DNA from: Hyphomicrobiales bacterium
GTDB taxonomy: Bacteria; Pseudomonadota; Alphaproteobacteria; Rhizobiales; Rhizobiaceae
DNA: 40,454 nucleotides
Assembly (NCBI GenBank): GCA_900472575.1
Contig: UCIV01000015.1
Coordinates: 1 to 40,454 of the forward strand
Reading direction: 5' to 3'
The notes beneath the pieces are model-generated. The model did not search any database, was not told the DNA's origin, and saw nothing but the letters and a program-made list of their open reading frames with translations. Below are positions 27,015 through 35,952 of the stretch, piece after piece (the first letter of the stretch is position 1; each line of letters opens with the position of its first letter). Position numbers and translations under genes: made by a program.

Positions 27015-27189
27015 GACCTATACCTTCCGTTCGTTGCCACCATCCAATCGTGGCAACCGAGCACGAGGAACACCGGAAAATACCCTTCCGGCGATACGGT
27101 GAAAGCCGCCTCGACCCCTGCAGGAGACAAAGCGGCTATTACCGAGTTCAGATGGCACTCGCCTTAAAAAGCGAGCCCCAATACGTCCA
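27015..27189 (-). promoter_or_regulatory. rpsK-rpoA leader gap with stem-loops
   Basis: The gap contains CTCGC/GCGAG (27158-27175), CCGGAA/TTCCGG (27073-27091) and, nearest rpoA, GTTGCCAC/GTGGCAAC (27033-27057, 8 bp, 9-base loop). None is followed by a T-run. The last ends 18 bases before the rpoA start, so it could affect rpoA translation or mark an RNA processing site. Confidence 0.45.
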
Positions 27190-27579
27190 TTAGACGCGGC
27201 GCTTCTTGCGCGGGCGGCAGCCGTTGTGCGGGATCGGCGTAACGTCGCGGATAGAAGTGATCATGAAACCGGCAGCCTGGAGCGCGCGCAGAGCCGATTC
27301 ACGGCCGGAACCCGGACCGCAGACTTCAACTTCGAGCGACTTCATGCCGTGTTCCTGAGCCTTCTTGGCGCAGTCTTCAGCGGCGATCTGAGCAGCAAAC
27401 GGGGTCGACTTACGCGAACCCTTGAAGCCCTTTGCACCGGCAGACGACCAGGCAATAGCATTGCCCTGCGCGTCGGTGATGGTGATCATGGTGTTGTTGA
27501 AGGTAGAATTGACGTGGGCAACGCCCGACGTGATATTCTTGCGTTCGCGACGGCGAACGCGAGTGGCTTCCTTGGCCAT
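27190..27579 (-). CDS. rpsK: 30S ribosomal protein S11
   Basis: The 129-residue platform protein ends [18 protein letters not shown], the invariant S11 tail. [22 protein letters not shown] lies near the start. AAAGGG precedes the ATG. It follows rpsM after a 122-base gap that holds a GNRA-type hairpin. Confidence 0.98.
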   Translation of the reverse strand: MAKEATRVRRRERKNITSGVAHVNSTFNNTMITITDAQGNAIAWSSAGAKGFKGSRKSTPFAAQIAAEDCAKKAQEHGMKSLEVEVCGPGSGRESALRALQAAGFMITSIRDVTPIPHNGCRPRKKRRV

Positions 27580-27660
27580 TTTATCCCTTTCGTTGATCTC
27601 TGCACCGCCGTAGTTCCAGCGGCTCCACCTTGAGAGGCAGTAGGTTTTAGGCAGCAGACA

Positions 27661-27678
27661 ATTGGGCTTTCGCCCAAT
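27661..27678 (-). other. GAAA-tetraloop hairpin between rpsM and rpsK
   Basis: Read leftward this is ATTGGGC-GAAA-GCCCAAT, a 7-bp stem capped by a GNRA tetraloop, 23 bases after the rpsM stop. It is not followed by a T-run. A directly repeated AATGCCT lies beside it. It may stabilise or delimit mRNA. Confidence 0.5.
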
Positions 27679-27701
27679 GCCTATTGGCTAATGCCTCAGA
27701 A

Positions 27702-28070
27702 TTACTTCTTCTTACCGGCGATTGCCTTAGCCGGACCCTTGCGGGTACGAGCGTTGGTGTGGGTGCGCTGACCGCGGACCGGAAGGCCACGACGGTGACG
27801 CAGGCCACGGTAGCAACCGAGGTCCATAAGACGCTTGATGTTCATCGCGGTTTCACGACGAAGATCACCTTCGACAGCGTAGTCGCGGTCGATGGTTTCG
27901 CGGATCTGAAGGATTTCAGAGTCCGTCAGCTGATGGACGCGCTTTTCAGCCGGAAGACCGACCTTGTCCATGATTTCCTGCGCAAATTTCGGGCCGATCC
28001 CGTGAATGTAGGTCAGCGCGATAACAACGCGCTTCGCAGTCGGGATGTTGACGCCAGCGATACGTGCCAC
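27702..28070 (-). CDS. rpsM: 30S ribosomal protein S13
   Basis: With the GTG start at 28070 ([10 protein letters not shown], preceded by AAGGAGA) the protein is 122 residues, the normal S13 length. The open frame to 28121 would add 17 residues foreign to the family. The body has [13 protein letters not shown] and the C-terminal [20 protein letters not shown] that contacts tRNA and S19 in the head. Confidence 0.97.
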   Translation of the reverse strand: MARIAGVNIPTAKRVVIALTYIHGIGPKFAQEIMDKVGLPAEKRVHQLTDSEILQIRETIDRDYAVEGDLRRETAMNIKRLMDLGCYRGLRHRRGLPVRGQRTHTNARTRKGPAKAIAGKKK

Positions 28071-28122
28071 GTCTATTCTCCTTCGTTCCGGTTGCCATCC
28101 GGCAAGCGGTACTTCTTCCATG

Positions 28123-28152
28123 ATAGCAGCCTGATCAAGGCCACCAGTTCAA
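28123..28152 (-). promoter_or_regulatory. Possible promoter upstream of rpsM
   Basis: Read leftward, TTGAAC (28152-28147) and TGCTAT (28128-28123) are spaced by 18 bases and lie about 55 bases before the rpsM start. The match to a vegetative sigma promoter is moderate. Its position just after a strong hairpin makes an alpha-segment promoter plausible. Confidence 0.3.
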
Positions 28153-28206
28153 CAACACCAAACGAGACAGGTCAAAACGACCAGCCCCGGATATCCTTGC
28201 GGAAAT

Positions 28207-28244
28207 CCGCGCCAATCGCTCAAATCTGTCGCGAGTTGGCGCGG
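28207..28244 (-). other. Strong bulged hairpin between adk and rpsM
   Basis: CCGCGCCAATCGC (28207-28219) pairs with GCGA-g-TTGGCGCGG (28231-28244), giving 13 base pairs with one bulged G and an 11-base loop. Read leftward it is followed by ATTTCCGC, not a convincing T-run. It lies 67 bases after the adk stop, in a 241-base gap with no gene. Confidence 0.6.
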
Positions 28245-28311
28245 TGTTTAACGGAATCAGCGCTGAATTGCAACCGCCGAGCCCGAGATTCTTTAACAGA
28301 CCTGTGACAGC

Positions 28312-28896
28312 TCAAAGAGCAGACAGTGTCTTTTCGATTTCGGCAGTCACGGCCTTCACGTCAGCCATGCCGTCGATTGTCTTCAACTGACCGGTCGATT
28401 CGTAATGAGCCGAGAGCGGAGCAGTCTTTTCACGATATTCGACCAGACGCTTCTTGAAAGCCTCCGGCATATCGTCGGCGCGAACCTTGCCGCCAGCGGC
28501 AATGGTTTCGGCCACGCGGTTTTCGATTCGGCCCATAAGAGCCCCCTCGTCCACCTTCAGTTCAATGACTGCGTCGAGAGGGCAGCCCTTGTCCTGCAGC
28601 ATCTTTTCCAGCGCGATGGCCTGGGGCACGGTGCGCGGATAACCATCCAGGATGAAACCATTCGAACAGTCGTCGAGATCGATACGCTCAGCGACGATGG
28701 CGTTGACGATATCATCGGACACCAGCTGGCCGGCATCCATAACCGCCTTCGCCTTCAGACCGATCTCGGTTCCTGCTTCCTTGGCGGCACGAAGCATGTC
28801 ACCCGTGGAAAGCTGCGGAATACCGTATTTCTCAGTCAGCAGCTTTGCCTGCGTACCCTTACCGGCGCCGGGTGGCCCCAAGAATATAAGTCTCAT
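28312..28896 (-). CDS. adk: Adenylate kinase
   Basis: The 194-residue enzyme interconverts AMP+ATP and 2 ADP. The P-loop [10 protein letters not shown] (7-16), the NMP region STGDMLRAA and the DGYPRT motif are intact. The LID is the short form ([10 protein letters not shown] directly to RADDMPEAF), without the zinc-finger insert, which explains the length below the 214 of E. coli. The ATG overlaps the secY stop as ATGA, with GAGGAAAGAGGGG inside the secY end as ribosome site. Confidence 0.98.
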   Translation of the reverse strand: MRLIFLGPPGAGKGTQAKLLTEKYGIPQLSTGDMLRAAKEAGTEIGLKAKAVMDAGQLVSDDIVNAIVAERIDLDDCSNGFILDGYPRTVPQAIALEKMLQDKGCPLDAVIELKVDEGALMGRIENRVAETIAAGGKVRADDMPEAFKKRLVEYREKTAPLSAHYESTGQLKTIDGMADVKAVTAEIEKTLSAL

Positions 28897-30233
28897 CGTC
28901 CCCTCTTTCCTCCGCGCAGTTTCGACTTCTTGATCAGACCCTCATACTGCTGCGCAATGAGATGTCCTTGGATCTGCGCAACCGTATCGAGGGTTACACT
29001 GACAACAATCAAAAGCGAAGTACCACCAAGGGCTAATGGCACGCCCGTACGGGCGATCAGAAACTCTGGCAGAATGCAGACGAAGACGAGGTAGATCGCA
29101 CCGATAACTGTGATGCGGGTCAGTACATAGTCGATATATTCGGCAGTCCGTTCGCCCGGACGGATGCCCGGGATGAAACCACCGTGTTTCTTCAGGTTGT
29201 CGGCCGTGTCCTTCGGATTGAAGACGATGGCCGTGTAGAAGAAGGCAAAGAAGGCGATCAGCAGGCCGTAAAGCAGCATGAACAGCGGCTGGCCATGGCC
29301 GAGGGCAGCAATGGCGGCTGTTGCCCATGCAGGCAGGTCGGAATTGCCTGCGAAGCCGGCAGCCGTTGCGGGGAGAAGCAGCAGCGACGAGGCAAAGATC
29401 GCCGGAATAACACCGGACGTGTTGAGCTTGAGCGGCAGGTGCGAGGTGTCGCCCTGGAACATGCGGTTGCCGACCTGGCGCTTCGGATACTGGATCAGAA
29501 GACGACGCTGGGCGCGCTCTACGAAGACGATCAGGCCGATGACGAAGATCGCGACGAGGATGACGGCGAGAATCAGACCGGTCGACAGCGCGCCGGTGCG
29601 GCCGAGTTCCAGCGTGCCAGCGAGAGCGGACGGAAGACCTGCAGCGATACCTGCGAAGATGATCAGCGAAATGCCGTTACCGATGCCACGCGAGGTGATC
29701 TGTTCACCCAGCCACATCAGGAACATGGTGCCGCCGAGAAGCGTGACAACGGTCGACAGGCGGAAGAACATACCGGGATCGTTGACGATGCCCTGCCCGC
29801 TCTCGAGACCGGCGGCAATGCCGTAGGCCTGGAGGGTGCCGAGAATCACCGTGCCGTAGCGGGTGTACTGGTTGATGATCTTGCGGCCGGCTTCGCCTTC
29901 CTTCTTGAGATTCTCAAGCGAAGGAACGACCGAGGTCATCAGCTGCACGATGATCGACGCGGAGATATACGGCATGATGCCGAGCGCGAAGATCGCCATG
30001 CGCTCGACAGCGCCACCGGCAAACATGTTGAAGAGGCCGAGGATACCGCCAGCCTGGCCGCGGAAGGCCTGCGCATAGGCTTCGGGGTTTAGGCCCGGAA
30101 GCGGGATATGCGTGCCGAGGCGGTAAACGAGGAGAGCAGCAAGGGTAAACCACAGCCGCTTCTTGAGATCCTCTGCCTTGGCGAAGGTTGAAAAATTGAG
30201 ATTAGAGGCAAGTTGTTCCGCTGCAGACGCCAT
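28893..30233 (-). CDS. secY: Protein translocase subunit SecY
   Basis: The 446-residue inner-membrane channel has about ten helices, with [16 protein letters not shown], the [14 protein letters not shown] segment and the cytoplasmic loops [16 protein letters not shown] and [17 protein letters not shown] that bind SecA and the ribosome. GGAGAAACGC precedes the ATG. It is separated from rplO by a 222-base gap holding a very strong terminator hairpin, so secY-adk probably needs its own promoter. Confidence 0.99.
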   Translation of the reverse strand: MASAAEQLASNLNFSTFAKAEDLKKRLWFTLAALLVYRLGTHIPLPGLNPEAYAQAFRGQAGGILGLFNMFAGGAVERMAIFALGIMPYISASIIVQLMTSVVPSLENLKKEGEAGRKIINQYTRYGTVILGTLQAYGIAAGLESGQGIVNDPGMFFRLSTVVTLLGGTMFLMWLGEQITSRGIGNGISLIIFAGIAAGLPSALAGTLELGRTGALSTGLILAVILVAIFVIGLIVFVERAQRRLLIQYPKRQVGNRMFQGDTSHLPLKLNTSGVIPAIFASSLLLLPATAAGFAGNSDLPAWATAAIAALGHGQPLFMLLYGLLIAFFAFFYTAIVFNPKDTADNLKKHGGFIPGIRPGERTAEYIDYVLTRITVIGAIYLVFVCILPEFLIARTGVPLALGGTSLLIVVSVTLDTVAQIQGHLIAQQYEGLIKKSKLRGGKRGR

Positions 30234-30411
30234 GCGTTTCTCCGCCCGATCACTTTCCCCGGGCGCAAAATGCCTGGTCAGGAAAGCAGTCGCAAATTCT
30301 GGTTCAAAAAACCGGGCGCGGAGATTGCGGGAGCAATCGGGTGCCTCACCCTGTTTTCATGTGATCGGCGCCCATCGGGGCCGCCAAATCGTGAGGCTCA
30401 CATATGGACAT

Positions 30412-30448
30412 AAAATCGCCCGGTGTGAAGCTCACACCGGGCGATTTT
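30412..30448 (-). terminator. 17-bp perfect terminator hairpin between rplO and secY
   Basis: AAAATCGCCCGGTGTGA (30412-30428) and TCACACCGGGCGATTTT (30432-30448) pair perfectly around a three-base loop. Read leftward the stem starts 7 bases after the rplO stop and ends in TTTT followed by ATGTCC. It should end most transcripts at the end of the spc-like segment, although the T-run is short, which would allow read-through. Confidence 0.8.
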
Positions 30449-30455
30449 AAACGTT

Positions 30456-30935
30456 TTACTCTGCGGCAGTTTCCGCAACGACGAGCAGCTTGATAGAGCC
30501 GCCAGCCTTTTCGATCTTTTCGACGGCAGCCTTGGAGGCACCGGCAACTTCGATCGTCAGCTTTGCCTTCAGTTCGCCATCGGAAAGAACGCGAACGCCG
30601 TCCTTCTCGCGACGGATAACGCCGGCAGCCTTGAGAGCTGCCGCATCAACCGTTGCCTTGGCGTCGAGTTTGCCAGCATCGATCGCGGTCTGGATACGGC
30701 CAACCGAAACGGTGACGTATTCAGAAGCGAAGATGTTGTTGAAGCCGCGCTTCGGCAGGCGACGGTAGATCGGCATCTGACCGCCTTCGAAGCCGTTGAT
30801 GGCAACGCCAGAACGAGCCTTCTGACCCTTGACGCCGCGACCACCGGTCTTGCCCTTGCCGGAACCGATACCACGACCTACGCGGATACGGTCCTTGGAC
30901 GAACCTTCGTTGTCCTTGATCTCATTCAGTTTCAT
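30456..30935 (-). CDS. rplO: 50S ribosomal protein L15
   Basis: The 159-residue protein has [22 protein letters not shown], then the glycine/basic signature [20 protein letters not shown], and the globular domain to the C-terminus. I start at the ATG at 30935 with GAGGG eight bases upstream. A TTG two codons earlier is not needed. It is the last gene before the strong hairpin. Confidence 0.98.
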   Translation of the reverse strand: MKLNEIKDNEGSSKDRIRVGRGIGSGKGKTGGRGVKGQKARSGVAINGFEGGQMPIYRRLPKRGFNNIFASEYVTVSVGRIQTAIDAGKLDAKATVDAAALKAAGVIRREKDGVRVLSDGELKAKLTIEVAGASKAAVEKIEKAGGSIKLLVVAETAAE

Positions 30936-30945
30936 GATCAAACCC

Positions 30946-31155
30946 TCACTTCTCGTCGACGACGCGGACGAGATGCTGGACGGCCCGGATCATGCCACGG
31001 ACGGAAGGCGTATCTTCCAGCGTGCTTACCCGGTGCATCTTGTTGAGGCCCAGACCAACCAGCGTTGCGCGCTGGATAGCCGGACGGCGAATAGGCGATC
31101 CGATCTGTTCGACCGTAACCGTCTTTGCTTCAGTCTTCTTCGTAGCCTTAGCCAT
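30946..31155 (-). CDS. rpmD: 50S ribosomal protein L30
   Basis: The 69-residue protein has an N-terminal Lys/Thr extension and the L30 core [34 protein letters not shown] precedes the ATG. It lies 10 bases before rplO. Confidence 0.97.
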   Translation of the reverse strand: MAKATKKTEAKTVTVEQIGSPIRRPAIQRATLVGLGLNKMHRVSTLEDTPSVRGMIRAVQHLVRVVDEK

Positions 31156-31169
31156 GGGTCAGACTCCTC

Positions 31170-31736
31170 TTATTCTTCAGCAGCATTGCCGGAGGCGGCA
31201 CGGCGAGCCTGAAGCGTAGCATATTTCATGCCGCGCTGAGCTGCGATGTCCTTCGGATGCACCTGGGCCTTGAGGGCGTCGAACGTTGCACGAATCATGT
31301 TGTACGGGTTCGACGAACCGGTCGACTTCGCAACAACATCGTGAACGCCCAGCGTTTCGAAAACAGCACGCATCGGGCCACCAGCGATGATACCGGTACC
31401 AGCCTTGGCGGAGCGCAGCAGAACCTTGCCGGCGCCGTGGCGGCCATTGACGTCGTGATGCAGCGTACGGCCGTCACGCAGCGGTACGAAGATCAGATCG
31501 CGCTTTGCGGATTCAGTTGCCTTGCGGATAGCTTCCGGCACTTCACGAGCCTTGCCATGACCGAAGCCAACGCGACCCTTCTGGTCGCCAACGACGACGA
31601 GAGCAGCAAAACCGAAACGACGGCCGCCCTTGACGACCTTAGCGACGCGGTTGATCGCGACCAGCTTGTCGACGAATTCGCTATCGCGCTCTTCACGGGC
31701 CTGACGATCGTCGCGGCCCTTTCTTTCCTGTGCCAT
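31170..31736 (-). CDS. rpsE: 30S ribosomal protein S5
   Basis: The 188-residue protein has the dsRNA-binding-like domain [23 protein letters not shown] and [21 protein letters not shown], followed by the C-terminal domain with [20 protein letters not shown]. It contributes to decoding fidelity. AAGGACA precedes the ATG. The 128-base gap upstream holds three successive hairpins. Confidence 0.98.
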   Translation of the reverse strand: MAQERKGRDDRQAREERDSEFVDKLVAINRVAKVVKGGRRFGFAALVVVGDQKGRVGFGHGKAREVPEAIRKATESAKRDLIFVPLRDGRTLHHDVNGRHGAGKVLLRSAKAGTGIIAGGPMRAVFETLGVHDVVAKSTGSSNPYNMIRATFDALKAQVHPKDIAAQRGMKYATLQARRAASGNAAEE

Positions 31737-31783
31737 TGTCCTTGTCCTTTTTCTTTTGCGGGTAGAACGGCAGGTTAAAGATA

Positions 31784-31859
31784 ACCCGGAAAAATCCGGG
31801 TGGTGCGGAGAAACCGCATTTCGCCCGGCCTCCCCTATTCAAAGGAAGACCGGGCGAAA
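31784..31859 (-). promoter_or_regulatory. Three consecutive stem-loops between rplR and rpsE
   Basis: Read leftward after the rplR stop there is TTTCGCCCGG/CCGGGCGAAA (31850-31859 with 31819-31828, 10 bp, 21-base loop). Then comes GCGG-TTTCT-CCGC (31805-31817) and ACCCGGA-TTTT-TCCGGGT (31784-31801, 7 bp). The last is followed by TATCTTTAACC. The arrangement resembles an attenuator or RNA-processing region rather than ordinary spacing. Confidence 0.55.
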
Positions 31860-31864
31860 ATTTC

Positions 31865-32227
31865 TTAGAAGCTCAGACCGCCTTCGCGGGCAGCTTCAGC
31901 AAGTGCCTTGATACGGCCGTGGTAGATGAAGGCGCCGCGATCGAACACGACTTCCTTCACGCCAGCCTTGGAGGCGCGCTCTGCAACCAGCTTGCCGACG
32001 GCAGCAGCTGCTGCAACGTCCGCGCCGGTCTTCAGCGACTTGCGCAGGTCGGCGTCGAGCGTGGAGGCGGCTGCAAGCGTGCGGCCGGCCACATCGTCGA
32101 TGACCTGTACGTAGATGTTCTTGGACGAGCGGTGAACCGACAGACGCGGACGGCCATTTGCGACCTTCTTGATCTGACGGCGAACACGGCTCGCACGCTT
32201 GGTGAGTGCTTCTTTCCGAGTAGCCAT
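31865..32227 (-). CDS. rplR: 50S ribosomal protein L18
   Basis: The 120-residue 5S-rRNA-binding protein has a basic N-terminus ([18 protein letters not shown]), [20 protein letters not shown] and the closing [30 protein letters not shown] precedes the ATG. Confidence 0.98.
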   Translation of the reverse strand: MATRKEALTKRASRVRRQIKKVANGRPRLSVHRSSKNIYVQVIDDVAGRTLAAASTLDADLRKSLKTGADVAAAAAVGKLVAERASKAGVKEVVFDRGAFIYHGRIKALAEAAREGGLSF

Positions 32228-32239
32228 TGTTCCGCGTCC

Positions 32240-32773
32240 TTACTTCTTCTTGCCTTCCTTGCGGACGATCCGTTCCTCGGCGTACTTGACGCCTTTGCCC
32301 TTGTAGGGCTCGGGACCACGGTATTCGCGGATTTCCGCGGCAACCTGACCGACCTGCTGCTTGTTGATGCCGGAGACGATGATTTCCGTCGGCTTCGGCA
32401 CGGCAATGGTGATGCCCTCAGGGGCTTCGTAGACTACGTCGTGGGAGAAACCGAGAGCCAGCTGCAGGTTCTTGCCCTGCATGGCTGCGCGGTAACCAAC
32501 GCCGTTGATTTCGAGCTTGCGCTCGTAACCGTCCTTAACGCCCTTGAAGATGTTCTCGACCATCGTGCGGGACATGCCCCACTTCGAACGAGCATCCTTG
32601 GAATCGTTGACCGGGGTCACCGAAACGGCGTTATCATTCAGCTCAACCTTGACTTCGTCATTAGCGACGAAGTGAAGTTCGCCCTTCGGGCCCTTCGCGG
32701 TGATCTTCTGGCCTTCGACCGAAGCCGTAACGCCTGCAGGAACCGGAACGGGCTTTTTACCGATACGAGACAT
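32240..32773 (-). CDS. rplF: 50S ribosomal protein L6
   Basis: The 177-residue protein has two related domains, starting [15 protein letters not shown]. The C-terminal signature is [19 protein letters not shown] precedes the ATG. It sits near the factor-binding site of the large subunit. Confidence 0.98.
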   Translation of the reverse strand: MSRIGKKPVPVPAGVTASVEGQKITAKGPKGELHFVANDEVKVELNDNAVSVTPVNDSKDARSKWGMSRTMVENIFKGVKDGYERKLEINGVGYRAAMQGKNLQLALGFSHDVVYEAPEGITIAVPKPTEIIVSGINKQQVGQVAAEIREYRGPEPYKGKGVKYAEERIVRKEGKKK

Positions 32774-32815
32774 TTTGTTATCCTGTCTGTCCGTTATGGA
32801 GATCCTTGCCCAGTC

Positions 32816-33214
32816 TTAGAAGACCGAGCAAAGAACCTCGCCGCCTACGTTCTGTTCGCGAGCCTGGTGATCGGCCATCACGCCCTTCGGGGTCGAAAGG
32901 ATGGTGATGCCGAGGCCGTTCGCGACCTGCGGAATGGACTTAACCGAGACATAAACTCGGCGGCCCGGCTTCGAAACGCGGCCGATCTCACGGATCACGG
33001 ACGCACCTTCGTAGTACTTCAGTTCGATTTCAATCTCGGACTTGCCGTTGCCGAAATCGGTCTGGGTGTAGCCGCGAATGTAGCCTTCAGCCTGCAGGAC
33101 ATCCAGGACACGAGCGCGCAGGCGCGAAGCCGGCGTCGTGACGGAGTTCTTGCGGCGGGAAGCGCCGTTGCGGATACGGGTGAGCATATCGCCCAAGGGA
33201 TCAGTCATGGTCAT
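32816..33214 (-). CDS. rpsH: 30S ribosomal protein S8
   Basis: The 132-residue protein has [20 protein letters not shown] and ends [25 protein letters not shown], the S8 signature. The ATG at 33214 has AAGGAG eight bases upstream and is preferred to the in-frame ATG two codons later. S8 controls the spc operon by binding mRNA in E. coli; a matching site was not evident here. Confidence 0.98.
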   Translation of the reverse strand: MTMTDPLGDMLTRIRNGASRRKNSVTTPASRLRARVLDVLQAEGYIRGYTQTDFGNGKSEIEIELKYYEGASVIREIGRVSKPGRRVYVSVKSIPQVANGLGITILSTPKGVMADHQAREQNVGGEVLCSVF

Positions 33215-33226
33215 CGAACGATCTCC

Positions 33227-33532
33227 TTACCAGCTCGACTTAACAATACCCGGCACCTTGCCGAGGTTGCCGAGCTCACGAAGCGCGATACGCGACATCT
33301 TGAGCTTGCGATAGAAAGCGCGCGGGCGACCGGTGACTTCACAACGGTTGCGGATACGCGTCTTCGAGCCATCGCGCGGCAGGGAAGCGAGCTTGATAGT
33401 TGCCTTGAACCGCTCTTCGATCGGAAGCTCCTGGTTCATGATGGTTGCCTTCAATGCTGCGCGCTTGGCAGCATGGTCGGCGACCGTCTTGCGGCGGCGC
33501 TTGTTCTTTTCAACTGCGCTGGTCTTCGCCAT
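33227..33532 (-). CDS. rpsN: 30S ribosomal protein S14 (long, zinc-free form)
   Basis: The 101-residue protein has only one cysteine ([20 protein letters not shown]), so it is the C-minus long form without a zinc ribbon. AAGGAA precedes the ATG. It sits between rplE and rpsH as in the E. coli spc operon. Confidence 0.98.
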   Translation of the reverse strand: MAKTSAVEKNKRRRKTVADHAAKRAALKATIMNQELPIEERFKATIKLASLPRDGSKTRIRNRCEVTGRPRAFYRKLKMSRIALRELGNLGKVPGIVKSSW

Positions 33533-33565
33533 ATCGTAGTTCCTTTTTAACGCTCGTCGTTACGG

Positions 33566-34123
33566 TTACGCACGGAACGGGAAGTTGAACTCTTTCAGAA
33601 GAGCCCGTGCTTCGTCGTCGTTCGTAGCCGTCGTGCAAACGATGATGTCCATGCCCCACATCTGATCAACCTTGTCGTAGTTGATTTCCGGGAACACAAT
33701 GTGCTCCTTGAGGCCCATGGCGAAGTTGCCACGACCATCAAAGGACTTCGGGTTCAGGCCGCGGAAGTCGCGAACGCGCGGAAGCGCGATGTTGACCAGG
33801 CGATCCATGAATTCATACATGCGGGCGCCACGAAGGGTAACCTTCGCGCCGATCGGCATCTGTTCGCGAACCTTGAAGCCTGCAATCGAGTTGCGGGCGC
33901 GCGTGATAACCGGCTTCTGGCCAGCGATCGCAGCAAGGTCGGCTGCAGCAACAGTAGGCTTCTTGGAGTCGGCAGTTGCCTCGCCCACGCCCATGTTGAT
34001 GACAATCTTGTCCATCTTCGGGATCATCATCTCGTTAGCGAACGAGAATTGCTCCTGAAGTGCTGCGCGGATGCGGGTGGTGTATTCGACCTTGAGCCGC
34101 GGCTCGTAATTTGCCTCAGCCAT
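33566..34123 (-). CDS. rplE: 50S ribosomal protein L5
   Basis: The 185-residue protein begins [11 protein letters not shown] and has the L5 core [32 protein letters not shown] and [18 protein letters not shown]. The start at 34123 has GGGAG nine bases upstream; the in-frame ATG at 34132 would place that site against the codon. Its start overlaps the end of rplX by 8 bases. Confidence 0.97.
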   Translation of the reverse strand: MAEANYEPRLKVEYTTRIRAALQEQFSFANEMMIPKMDKIVINMGVGEATADSKKPTVAAADLAAIAGQKPVITRARNSIAGFKVREQMPIGAKVTLRGARMYEFMDRLVNIALPRVRDFRGLNPKSFDGRGNFAMGLKEHIVFPEINYDKVDQMWGMDIIVCTTATNDDEARALLKEFNFPFRA

Positions 34124-34424
34124 CGATGACATCTCCCGTACGCTTGGCTACACGCACCTTCTTACCGTCGACGACAGAGAAGCCAACGCGGGTCGGCTTG
34201 CCGTCTTTCGCCACGATCGCGACGTTCGACAGATGGATGGATGCTTCCTTGTTGACGATGCCAGCTTCCTGCGTCTGGGTCTGACGCTGGTGGCGCTTCA
34301 CCATGTTGATACCGCGGACGACCGCACGGTCTTCCTTCGGCAGAACCTGGAGAACTTCACCGGTACGGCCCTTGTCCTTGCCGGCGAGGATGACGACGTT
34401 GTCGCCCTTCTTGATCTTCTGCAT
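34116..34424 (-). CDS. rplX: 50S ribosomal protein L24
   Basis: The 102-residue assembly-initiator protein has a KOW motif at the N-terminus ([21 protein letters not shown]) and the L24 signature [29 protein letters not shown] precedes the ATG. The 3' end overlaps the rplE start. Confidence 0.98.
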   Translation of the reverse strand: MQKIKKGDNVVILAGKDKGRTGEVLQVLPKEDRAVVRGINMVKRHQRQTQTQEAGIVNKEASIHLSNVAIVAKDGKPTRVGFSVVDGKKVRVAKRTGDVIDG

Positions 34425-34436
34425 GGGTCCCGCTCC

Positions 34437-34805
34437 TTACAGTACTTCTGGAGCCAGCGAGATGATCTTCATGTGGTTCTTGGCGCGAAGTTCGCGCGGA
34501 ACCGGTCCGAAGATACGGGTGCCGATCGGCTCTTTCTTGTTGTCGATGAGAACCGCTGCGTTGTTATCGAAGCGGATGACGCTGCCGTCGGCGCGACGGA
34601 TGTCTTTAGCGGTACGCACAACAACCGCCTTCATCACGTCGCCCTTCTTCACGCGGCCGCGCGGAATAGCTTCCTTGATCGAAACGACGATAATGTCGCC
34701 GACCGAAGCGTACTTGCGCTTGGAGCCGCCCAGCACCTTGATGCACATGACACGACGTGCGCCGGAATTATCCGCCACGTCGAGGTTTGTTTGCATCTGA
34801 ATCAT
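34437..34805 (-). CDS. rplN: 50S ribosomal protein L14
   Basis: Starting at ATG 34805 ([18 protein letters not shown]) the protein is 122 residues, the invariable L14 length. The open frame to 34844 is not coding. AAAGG precedes the start. This is the first gene after the 234-base gap that corresponds to the S10/spc boundary in E. coli. Confidence 0.98.
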   Translation of the reverse strand: MIQMQTNLDVADNSGARRVMCIKVLGGSKRKYASVGDIIVVSIKEAIPRGRVKKGDVMKAVVVRTAKDIRRADGSVIRFDNNAAVLIDNKKEPIGTRIFGPVPRELRAKNHMKIISLAPEVL

Positions 34806-34946
34806 GTCAGGTCGCCTTTTTCTAATGACCGGAACACCACACACCGAAGCGCGTGATGCCGGCTATGAACAGATTTTCAGTGTGCGCGGGATGGGTCTTG
34901 CCAAGGTGGTTTCCCTGAAAGGGACCTTCCGTGCGCTCAAAGCAAA

Positions 34947-34970
34947 AGAACGCCCGTTTCCGAGCGTTCT
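34947..34970 (-). terminator. Terminator-like hairpin between rpsQ and rplN
   Basis: Read leftward, AGAACGC-(10 bases)-GCGTTCT is followed by TTTGCTTTGAGC. It lies about 70 bases after the rpsQ stop. The 7-bp stem with T-run looks like a partial terminator at the boundary between the S10-like and spc-like segments. The rest of the 234-base gap shows no gene, and no promoter I could fix. Confidence 0.6.
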
Positions 34971-35039
34971 ACGCCAGTGGCGTGCTTCATACAGGATTCT
35001 CCGCCAGACGCAAGTGCCTGACGGAAATTCCTGGTCTTC

Positions 35040-35276
35040 TTAAGCCTGGGCGGCAATTACCGTCCAGCGCTTGTCCTTGGAGATCGGTGCGCATTCCTCG
35101 ATGGAAACGACATCACCAACCTTGTACTGGTTGTTTTCGTCATGGGCCTTGTACTTCTTGGACCGGCGAACGGTCTTCTGAAGCAGAGGGTGAGCGAAGC
35201 GGCGCTCGACGCGGACAACAACGGTCTTTTCGTTCTTGTCGGAAACGACAACGCCCTGCAGAATGCGTTTTGGCAT
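35040..35276 (-). CDS. rpsQ: 30S ribosomal protein S17
   Basis: The 78-residue OB-fold protein reads [21 protein letters not shown] and [22 protein letters not shown], the S17 signature. AAGGAAG precedes the ATG. It is the last gene of the S10-like segment. Confidence 0.98.
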   Translation of the reverse strand: MPKRILQGVVVSDKNEKTVVVRVERRFAHPLLQKTVRRSKKYKAHDENNQYKVGDVVSIEECAPISKDKRWTVIAAQA

Positions 35277-35287
35277 ATTATTCTTCC

Positions 35288-35488
35288 TTAGGCCTTGGCT
35301 TCTGCCGCCTTCTGGCGGGCAATGGTTTTCACGCGAGCGATGTCCTTGCGAACTTCAGTGATGCGCGAGGACTTCTCGAGCTGGCCGGTGGCCTTCTGGA
35401 AGCGCAGGTTGAACTGCTCCTTCTTGAGCTCGGCGAGCTTGTCCTTGAGCTGGTCGGCGCTGAGGCCGCGTACGTCTTCGGCTTTCAT
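35288..35488 (-). CDS. rpmC: 50S ribosomal protein L29
   Basis: The 66-residue helical hairpin protein has [38 protein letters not shown] and a second basic helix. AAGGAGAAGG precedes the ATG. It sits at the tunnel exit where SRP docks. Confidence 0.97.
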   Translation of the reverse strand: MKAEDVRGLSADQLKDKLAELKKEQFNLRFQKATGQLEKSSRITEVRKDIARVKTIARQKAAEAKA

Positions 35489-35500
35489 CGTGCCTTCTCC

Positions 35501-35914
35501 TTACTCTGCGATGCGCTGAACGAAGCGCGTCGTGACCGAGAGCTTGGCAGAACCGAGGCGAAGTGCCTCGCGCGCGATTTCTTCCGAAACGCCGTCGATC
35601 TCGAACATGATACGACCAGGCTTGACCTTGCAAGCCCAGTATTCAACCGAACCCTTACCCTTACCCATACGAACTTCGGTGGGCTTTGCAGTAACCGGGA
35701 CGTCAGGGAAGACGCGGATCCATACTCGACCCGCGCGCTTCATGTAACGCGTAATCGCGCGGCGAGCCGCTTCGATTTCGCGGGCGTTCACACGGTTCGG
35801 TTCCTGAGCCTTCAGGCCGAATTCGCCGAATGCCAGATCAAAACCGCCCTTGGCCACACCCTTGATGCGACCCTTGAACTGTTTGCGGTACTTGGTACGC
35901 TTTGGCTGCAACAT
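35501..35914 (-). CDS. rplP: 50S ribosomal protein L16
   Basis: The 137-residue protein has [16 protein letters not shown], the signature RKAG-like region replaced by [23 protein letters not shown], and [29 protein letters not shown] precedes the ATG. Confidence 0.98.
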   Translation of the reverse strand: MLQPKRTKYRKQFKGRIKGVAKGGFDLAFGEFGLKAQEPNRVNAREIEAARRAITRYMKRAGRVWIRVFPDVPVTAKPTEVRMGKGKGSVEYWACKVKPGRIMFEIDGVSEEIAREALRLGSAKLSVTTRFVQRIAE

Positions 35915-35952
35915 TTTATTACTTCTCCGAGCTTATCTTTCGCCAGCGATAA

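Noticed and set aside
25461..27167. 568-residue open frame on the + strand
   Set aside because: Antisense to rplQ and rpoA; composition and lack of motifs show it is a shadow.
28071..28121. 17-codon N-terminal extension of S13
   Set aside because: Not found in the family, while GTG at 28070 has a perfect ribosome site and gives the standard length.
28071..28311. A missed rpmJ (L36) or rpsD near the adk/rpsM gap
   Set aside because: No frame in the gap encodes the short cysteine/basic L36 or S4 motifs; alphaproteobacteria usually carry them elsewhere.
31919..33550. 543-residue open frame on the + strand
   Set aside because: Antisense to rplR through rpsN; no coding character.
34804..35043. 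79-residue + strand frame in the rpsQ-rplN gap
   Set aside because: No ribosome site or recognisable motif; it runs through the hairpin and opposite to the operon.
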